Shown: positions 6,338 to 9,888 of the stretch, in pieces
Position numbering within the stretch: the stretch's first letter is position 1
How the letters are laid out: every line of letters begins with the position of its first letter
DNA from: JBBDXA01 sp040902585
Lineage (GTDB): Bacteria; Planctomycetota; Phycisphaerae; Phycisphaerales; Phycisphaeraceae
Length of the DNA: 9,888 nt
Direction of reading: 5' to 3'
Assembly (NCBI GenBank): GCA_040902585.1
Contig: JBBDXA010000003.1
Coordinates: forward strand, 1-9,888
The notes under the pieces: model-generated
What the model was told of the DNA's origin: nothing
Database searches by the model: none
The model's input: only the letters and a program-made list of their open reading frames with translations
Program-made: the position numbers and the translations under genes

Positions 6338-7807
6338 ATGAAGTCATTTCTTCTTGCCCTCGTCCTCGCTTGCGTCTTCGCGCCAGCGCCCTTGTTCGCC
6401 GCGGACAAACCCAACATCCTGCTCATCCTCGTCGATGACCTGAAGCCTTCGTTGGGCGCGTACGGCGACAAATGGGTTCACTCGCCCAACCTCGATCGCC
6501 TCGCCGCTCGCGGCATGCGGTTTGACATGGCGTACTGCAATCAGGCCGTGTGTGCTCCTTCGCGCAACAACCTGCTCACCGGCGCTCGCTCGACTTCACT
6601 GGGCATTTACAGCCTCGGCACCAACTTCCGCAAGGCGGCCCCCAACGCGGTTACTTTGCCGCAGTATTTCAAACAGCACGGCTACCACAGTGCGGGCATC
6701 GGCAAGGTCTTTCACATTGGGCACGGCAACACCAATGACGAAGCCTCGTGGAGTGTGCCGTTCCATCCGGACAAGGTGATCGACTATGTACTGCCTGAAA
6801 GCACGGACGGTCAGCTCACGCGCGAAGAAGCGCTCTTCAGCAACAAGCCTGCCCGTGGCCTGCCGCGCGGGGCGGCGTGGGAGAAGGCGGATGTGGAAGA
6901 CGGTGCTTACGCGGATGGCCGCATCGCCGCGGAGGGCATCAAGCGATTGCAGGCATACAAGGAATCGAAGCGGCCGTTCTTCCTCGCGCTCGGTTTCACG
7001 AAGCCGCACCTGCCGTTCTGCGCGCCCAGGAAATATTGGGATCTCTACGACCCGGCGAAGCTGCCGATGCCGGAGGTGACGAAGCCGCCGCTGGGCGCGC
7101 CGGGCTTCGCGGGCAAGACGATCATGGAACTGAACCAGTACAAGCCGGTGCCTGACAATCCGCCGCTGACTATTGACATGACGCGCACGCTGATTCACGG
7201 CTACTACGCCGCGCTCTCCTATATGGATGCACAGGTCGGCCGCGTGCTCGATGAACTGGATCGCCTCGCCCTCGATAAGAACACCATCATCGTCCTCTGG
7301 GGCGATCACGGCTACCACTTGGGCGATCACGGCATGTGGACCAAGCACACCAACTACGAACAGGCCAACCGCATTCCGATCCTCTTCGTCACGCCTCAGC
7401 TCAAGGGCGCAGTCAAACCCGGCAGCAGCACGAAGTCGATCGTCGAGACCGTGGACATTTATCCGACGCTGTGCGAGCTGGCGGGTCTGCCAGCACCGAA
7501 GGGCCCGCAGCCGATCGATGGCCGCAGTCTTGTGCCGGTGCTCAAGGATCCGAGTGTCGTCGTACGCAGCCACGCGTATCACTGTTTTCCGCGCCGCGTG
7601 ATGGGCAGGGCGATCCGCACGGAGCGATACCGGCTTGTGGAATGGAAAGGGATCGACGCAGGGACCGACACCGCGGAGTACGAGCTTTACGATTACGAAA
7701 GCGATCCGCTGGAGACGAAGAACTGGGCGAAGGAAAAACCGGAGGTTGTCGCGAAACTCGCGGCCCTTTTGGCGGAGCATCCGGGGGCGAAGAAGCAGGT
7801 GAATTGA
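6338..7807 (+). CDS. Exported sulfatase, iduronate-2-sulfatase-like
   Basis: A 489-residue arylsulfatase-superfamily enzyme that should hydrolyse sulfate esters, probably on a polysaccharide, in the periplasm or outside the cell. Residues 1-21 are a signal peptide ending in FAA before DKP. Calcium-binding Asp33-Asp34 follow in ILVDDLKP. The formylglycine motif CAPSR has Cys72, the residue oxidised by a maturation enzyme (none is in the window). IGKVFH (Lys123, His126), TKPHLPF (Lys222, His224), WGDHGYHLGDHGMW (Asp323, His324) and TKHTNYE (Lys336) complete an active site that matches human iduronate-2-sulfatase residue for residue as far as I recall the pattern. LYDYESDPLETKNWA (450-464) is the usual C-terminal block. 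Length and all key residues are intact. The natural substrate could be an algal or animal sulfated glycan; the iduronate label describes the subfamily only. Confidence 0.95.
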   Translation: MKSFLLALVLACVFAPAPLFAADKPNILLILVDDLKPSLGAYGDKWVHSPNLDRLAARGMRFDMAYCNQAVCAPSRNNLLTGARSTSLGIYSLGTNFRKAAPNAVTLPQYFKQHGYHSAGIGKVFHIGHGNTNDEASWSVPFHPDKVIDYVLPESTDGQLTREEALFSNKPARGLPRGAAWEKADVEDGAYADGRIAAEGIKRLQAYKESKRPFFLALGFTKPHLPFCAPRKYWDLYDPAKLPMPEVTKPPLGAPGFAGKTIMELNQYKPVPDNPPLTIDMTRTLIHGYYAALSYMDAQVGRVLDELDRLALDKNTIIVLWGDHGYHLGDHGMWTKHTNYEQANRIPILFVTPQLKGAVKPGSSTKSIVETVDIYPTLCELAGLPAPKGPQPIDGRSLVPVLKDPSVVVRSHAYHCFPRRVMGRAIRTERYRLVEWKGIDAGTDTAEYELYDYESDPLETKNWAKEKPEVVAKLAALLAEHPGAKKQVN

Positions 7808-7877
7808 AGAGGGCCTGGGTGTCACGGCTCGAGGAGGTCCGCCGACGAAGACCCGTGCGGAGGAGTTAAACAGGTTG

Positions 7878-8786
7878 TCACATCCCAAGCTGTCGCAGCA
7901 GATCAATCAGGCTCGTCGAAACGCTCGCATCCTGTTCCGCGAGCTTGATGCGGAGGGAGTCAACCGTTTTCAGGGCGAGGAGCGTGGTGCTGTCGAGTTT
8001 GTATTCGACCCATGCGGGCAGCATCTCCGGGCCGTTCTCATCGCGGCGGTCATCGCTCTCGGCCGCGGCGACAGGCTTGAACGTATGCTCCCTGCCGCTG
8101 ATGTCGATCACCATCGTCGGCTCATCCGAGTTCGCGCCCGAAATCAATCCTTTCATATCACCCTTCAATCGCATGCGCACTTCCAGCACCGATCCCTGCT
8201 CGCGCAGTTCGCCTTGGTGCTTGGCCTGAATGGTGAGGTCCAGCTTGCGCGAGCCGACCGTCATCGGCGAGGCGGTGGACTGAATCGTGGTGATATTCGC
8301 ATCGGCGTCGAAGGTGGAGGTGATCTCGATCGGCGTGTCATCTTCAGGCCGGGCGAAGGATTCGTCTTCGTTCATCGGCGCGGTCTTGCCGCGCGGGTTG
8401 ATCGCGGGGTCTTCGAAGAGCGGCCGCTTCGCCGGCTCCCGATCTTGGCTGGCGATCGGCAGGCCCGCGTTCGGATCGTAGTTCGCGAGCACGATGACGA
8501 CGATGCCGACGATCACGGCAAAGAGCAGGCCCAGGGCGACGAACAGGTGCGTGCGGTGCGACTTCGCCCGCTCTTCGTACTGATGCCGTCGCGAGCGTGG
8601 TGAATGATCGCGCGGCCGCGCCGGCGCAGCAACAGGCGCGGACCTTTCTTCAAATGCTGACTGATCGGGCGCTTCACCCCCCGGCACGCTGATCGCGCCG
8701 CCGCACTTGGCGCACTTGACGCGTTTGCCTGCATAGGTGTCCGGCACGCCCACCTTGTGACCGCACTTGCACTTGGCTTTGATCAT
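7878..8786 (-). CDS. Zinc-ribbon, single-pass membrane protein of unknown function
   Basis: A 302-residue protein of a type frequent in planctomycetes. An N-terminal zinc ribbon spans 1-35: CKC (Cys6, Cys8) and KCAKC (Cys25, Cys28) around GVPDTYAGKRV. A charged, Arg/Pro/Glu-rich low-complexity linker (36-79) follows. One membrane helix covers about 81-101 (LFVALGLLFAVIVGIVVIVLA). The remaining 200 residues form an acidic region (110-150) and a probable beta-rich domain with no family I recognise. The positive charges before the helix (RAKSHRTH) predict that the ribbon stays in the cytosol and the C-terminal domain is outside. The frame is open to 8987 but the upstream part is repeat-derived; GGGAGT at 8793-8798 on the minus strand, seven bases from the ATG, and the conserved MIKAKCKCG start decide for 8786. 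It is convergent with the sulfatase (70-bp gap) and divergent from purQ. Function is not assigned. Confidence 0.85.
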   Translation of the reverse strand: MIKAKCKCGHKVGVPDTYAGKRVKCAKCGGAISVPGGEAPDQSAFEERSAPVAAPARPRDHSPRSRRHQYEERAKSHRTHLFVALGLLFAVIVGIVVIVLANYDPNAGLPIASQDREPAKRPLFEDPAINPRGKTAPMNEDESFARPEDDTPIEITSTFDADANITTIQSTASPMTVGSRKLDLTIQAKHQGELREQGSVLEVRMRLKGDMKGLISGANSDEPTMVIDISGREHTFKPVAAAESDDRRDENGPEMLPAWVEYKLDSTTLLALKTVDSLRIKLAEQDASVSTSLIDLLRQLGM

Positions 8787-8792
8787 CGAGTG

Positions 8793-8798
8793 ACTCCC
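8793..8798 (-). promoter_or_regulatory. Shine-Dalgarno site fixing the zinc-ribbon protein start
   Basis: On the minus strand GGGAGT stands seven bases before the ATG whose product begins with the zinc ribbon. The longer in-frame reading to 8987 crosses the repeat at 8885-8985 and is best ignored. Confidence 0.5.
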
Positions 8799-8884
8799 GA
8801 AAGCCTGGAAGCGAGAATCGCTCCGCGCCCGACCGGCGAATGCGCCGGGCACACGGCTTGACATGGATTCATTGTACGCAGCGG

Positions 8885-8985
8885 AGGGAAGAGGACCAAG
8901 GGAGAAGGGCCAAGGGGTCGCGGCTCGTTCATGAAACGGCCACACAATCCCTCTTGCCCCTCCGCCCCTTGGCCCTTCCCCCTCC
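8885..8985. repeat. G/C-skewed inverted repeat upstream of purQ (copy 2)
   Basis: The left arm (8885-8917) contains GACCAAGGGAGAAGGGCCAAGGGG. The right arm (8949-8985) contains the complementary CCCCTTGGCCCTT, GCCCC and CCCTC runs. The core AAGGGCCAAGGGG of the left arm (8905-8917) has its exact complement in the right arm (8966-8978). It has the same units (GGGCCAAGGG) and general plan as the element at 4288-4451 but a shorter spacer. It occupies the divergent gap between the zinc-ribbon gene and purQ, where promoters for both genes would be expected. Confidence 0.7.
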
Positions 8986-8998
8986 ATCCGGATAAGAT
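8969..8998 (+). promoter_or_regulatory. Candidate purQ promoter
   Basis: TAAGAT (8993-8998) is a fair -10 hexamer. TTGGCC (8969-8974), 18 bases upstream, is a weak -35 that lies inside the right arm of the repeat. Transcription would start at about 9005-9008, at or next to the purQ ATG. Together with the absence of any Shine-Dalgarno sequence this suggests a leaderless or nearly leaderless mRNA. The prediction rests on hexamer matches only. Confidence 0.3.
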
Positions 8999-9007
8999 AC
9001 TTCTACG

Positions 9008-9888
9008 ATGGAACCTCAAGCCCTGATTATCCGCTCGGCCGGCACCAACTGCGACCGCGAACTGATGCATGCCTTCGAGCTGGCCGGAGCCGGGACCTGC
9101 GGCGTTCACATCAACGAACTCATCGAGAAGCCGCACCTGATCGAGAAGGCGGACCTGATCGGTTTCCCCGGCGGGTTCAGCTACGGCGACGACATCGCCG
9201 CCGGCCGCATCCTCGCCAACCGCCTGCGGCATCGCCTGATGGAGCCTTTGAAGGAAGCGATCAAATGCAACGTGCCCATGATCGGCATCTGCAACGGGTT
9301 TCAGGTCATCACCAAGATGGGCCTGCTGCCTGACGCCGAGGCCGGCCGGCAACAGGCGACACTCGCGGACAACGCCAGCGGTCGCTTCACGGATAAATGG
9401 ATCAGCCTCACCGTGCCCGAGCACACCGTCTGCATCTGGACGCGCGGGCTTACTTCGCTGGACCTGCCCATCGCTCACGGCGAAGGCCGGTTCGTGCCCG
9501 AGTCGGATGATCTCCTTCGCTTCTGGCAGGAATCAGGACAGATCGCCCTGCGCTATGCGACTGCATCCTCGACTCAGGATTCAGGACGCATGACCCAGGA
9601 CTCACCCACTTTCCCCGGCAACCCCAACGGCAGCGTCGATGACATCGCCGGCGTCTGCGATGCGACCGGCCTCGTGCTCGGCCTGATGCCGCACCCCGAA
9701 CGCTTCACGCACCCGACTCATCACCCGCTCTGGTCGCGCCGCTCGCCCGGTGAACTGGATGAACCCCCCGCAGGCCTGCGGCTGTTTCAGAACGCGGTCG
9801 AGTTCGTTCGCGTGAAGATTGCTGAGAAGCAGCGCAAGCAGGAGATGGCCCAGGCGCAGGCGCCGAACGTCGGCGGGATGGGCGTCTC
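9008..9888 (+). CDS. purQ: Phosphoribosylformylglycinamidine synthase, glutaminase subunit (3' end outside window)
   Basis: The first 293 residues of PurQ, the glutaminase that feeds ammonia to PurL for conversion of FGAR to FGAM in purine synthesis (cytosol). The class I glutamine amidotransferase markers are in place: start PQALIIRSAGTNCDRE (3-18), GFPGGFSYGDDIAAGR (52-67), nucleophile elbow GICNGFQ with Cys95, AHGEGRF (156-162), NPNGSVDDIAG (205-215) and GLMPHPER with His229 and Glu231. The following THPTHHPLWSRR resembles the longer PurQ type rather than the short PurS-dependent one. Two oddities are seen: extra Ser/Thr/Gln-rich residues (about 184-200) between ALRY and FPGNPNGS, and a Gln/Lys/Ala-rich tail after about 270 that is still open at the window edge. 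No Shine-Dalgarno site precedes the ATG. purL or another purine gene may follow, but that cannot be seen. Confidence 0.95.
   Translation, partial: MEPQALIIRSAGTNCDRELMHAFELAGAGTCGVHINELIEKPHLIEKADLIGFPGGFSYGDDIAAGRILANRLRHRLMEPLKEAIKCNVPMIGICNGFQVITKMGLLPDAEAGRQQATLADNASGRFTDKWISLTVPEHTVCIWTRGLTSLDLPIAHGEGRFVPESDDLLRFWQESGQIALRYATASSTQDSGRMTQDSPTFPGNPNGSVDDIAGVCDATGLVLGLMPHPERFTHPTHHPLWSRRSPGELDEPPAGLRLFQNAVEFVRVKIAEKQRKQEMAQAQAPNVGGMGV

Noticed and set aside
7808..7877. A possible terminator between the convergent sulfatase and zinc-ribbon genes
   Set aside because: Only short imperfect stems (such as CACGG with CCGTG) are seen, with a long loop and no T-run.
6596..7906. A 436-codon minus-strand frame opposite the sulfatase
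   Set aside because: It is the antisense shadow of an intact sulfatase with all catalytic residues, and its own product has no recognisable motif.
7875..8603. A 242-codon plus-strand frame opposite the zinc-ribbon gene
   Set aside because: The minus-strand gene has a zinc ribbon, a membrane helix and a ribosome site; the plus-strand frame has only Arg/Val-rich shadow sequence.
8783..9478. A 231-codon minus-strand frame opposite purQ that crosses the repeat at 8885-8985
   Set aside because: It overlaps the conserved glutaminase region of purQ, and part of it is translated repeat.
1..9888. A new defence, secretion or biosynthetic gene system
   Set aside because: All nine genes belong to recognisable families or have an ordinary planctomycete architecture, and their order mixes housekeeping with catabolic functions. 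Nothing beyond the repeat elements suggests an undescribed system.

Overview
The window looks like a piece of chromosome from a high-GC, free-living bacterium of the PVC superphylum, most likely a planctomycete (possibly Phycisphaerae-like). This is an inference from gene content: an iduronate-2-sulfatase-type sulfatase, two exported ThuA-domain proteins, LL-diaminopimelate aminotransferase, and a planctomycete-style protein with an N-terminal CxC/CxxC zinc ribbon followed by one membrane helix. Coding density is high and no gene appears broken. There are no tRNA or rRNA genes, CRISPR arrays, phage genes or transposase genes.

Layout. 1-172: leader with a short degenerate repeat at the left edge. 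173-1048 (+): exported ThuA-like protein. 1055-1186: a pair of 27-bp perfectly inverted REP-like hairpin units between convergent genes. 1201-1977 (-): exported alpha/beta-hydrolase with an intact Ser-Asp-His triad. 1978-2126: divergent intergenic region with a candidate operator-like inverted repeat. 2127-2945 (+): ThuA-like lipoprotein. 3046-4287 (+): dapL. 4288-4451: G/C-skewed inverted repeat filling the whole gap. 4453-5730 (+): MFS exporter, overlapping by 8 nt a YhbP-like flavin-binding protein at 5723-6208 (+). 6213-6308: a long two-part hairpin. 6338-7807 (+): sulfatase. 7878-8786 (-): zinc-ribbon membrane protein, convergent with the sulfatase. 8885-8985: second copy of the G/C-skewed inverted repeat. 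9008 to the right edge (+): purQ, cut by the window end.

How the genes fit together. The two ThuA proteins, the secreted hydrolase and the sulfatase are all predicted to be exported, which fits envelope or periplasmic processing of complex, sulfated polysaccharides. They are interleaved with housekeeping biosynthesis (dapL for lysine and peptidoglycan; purQ for purines), so this is not a dedicated utilisation locus. The only tight transcriptional unit is the MFS/YhbP-like pair.

The most distinctive content is non-coding. At least three different inverted-repeat element types sit in the gaps between genes, one of them present twice. A reiterated short DNA motif also lies inside purQ at a place where I would expect the family to be shorter. 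I found no convincing new multi-gene system.
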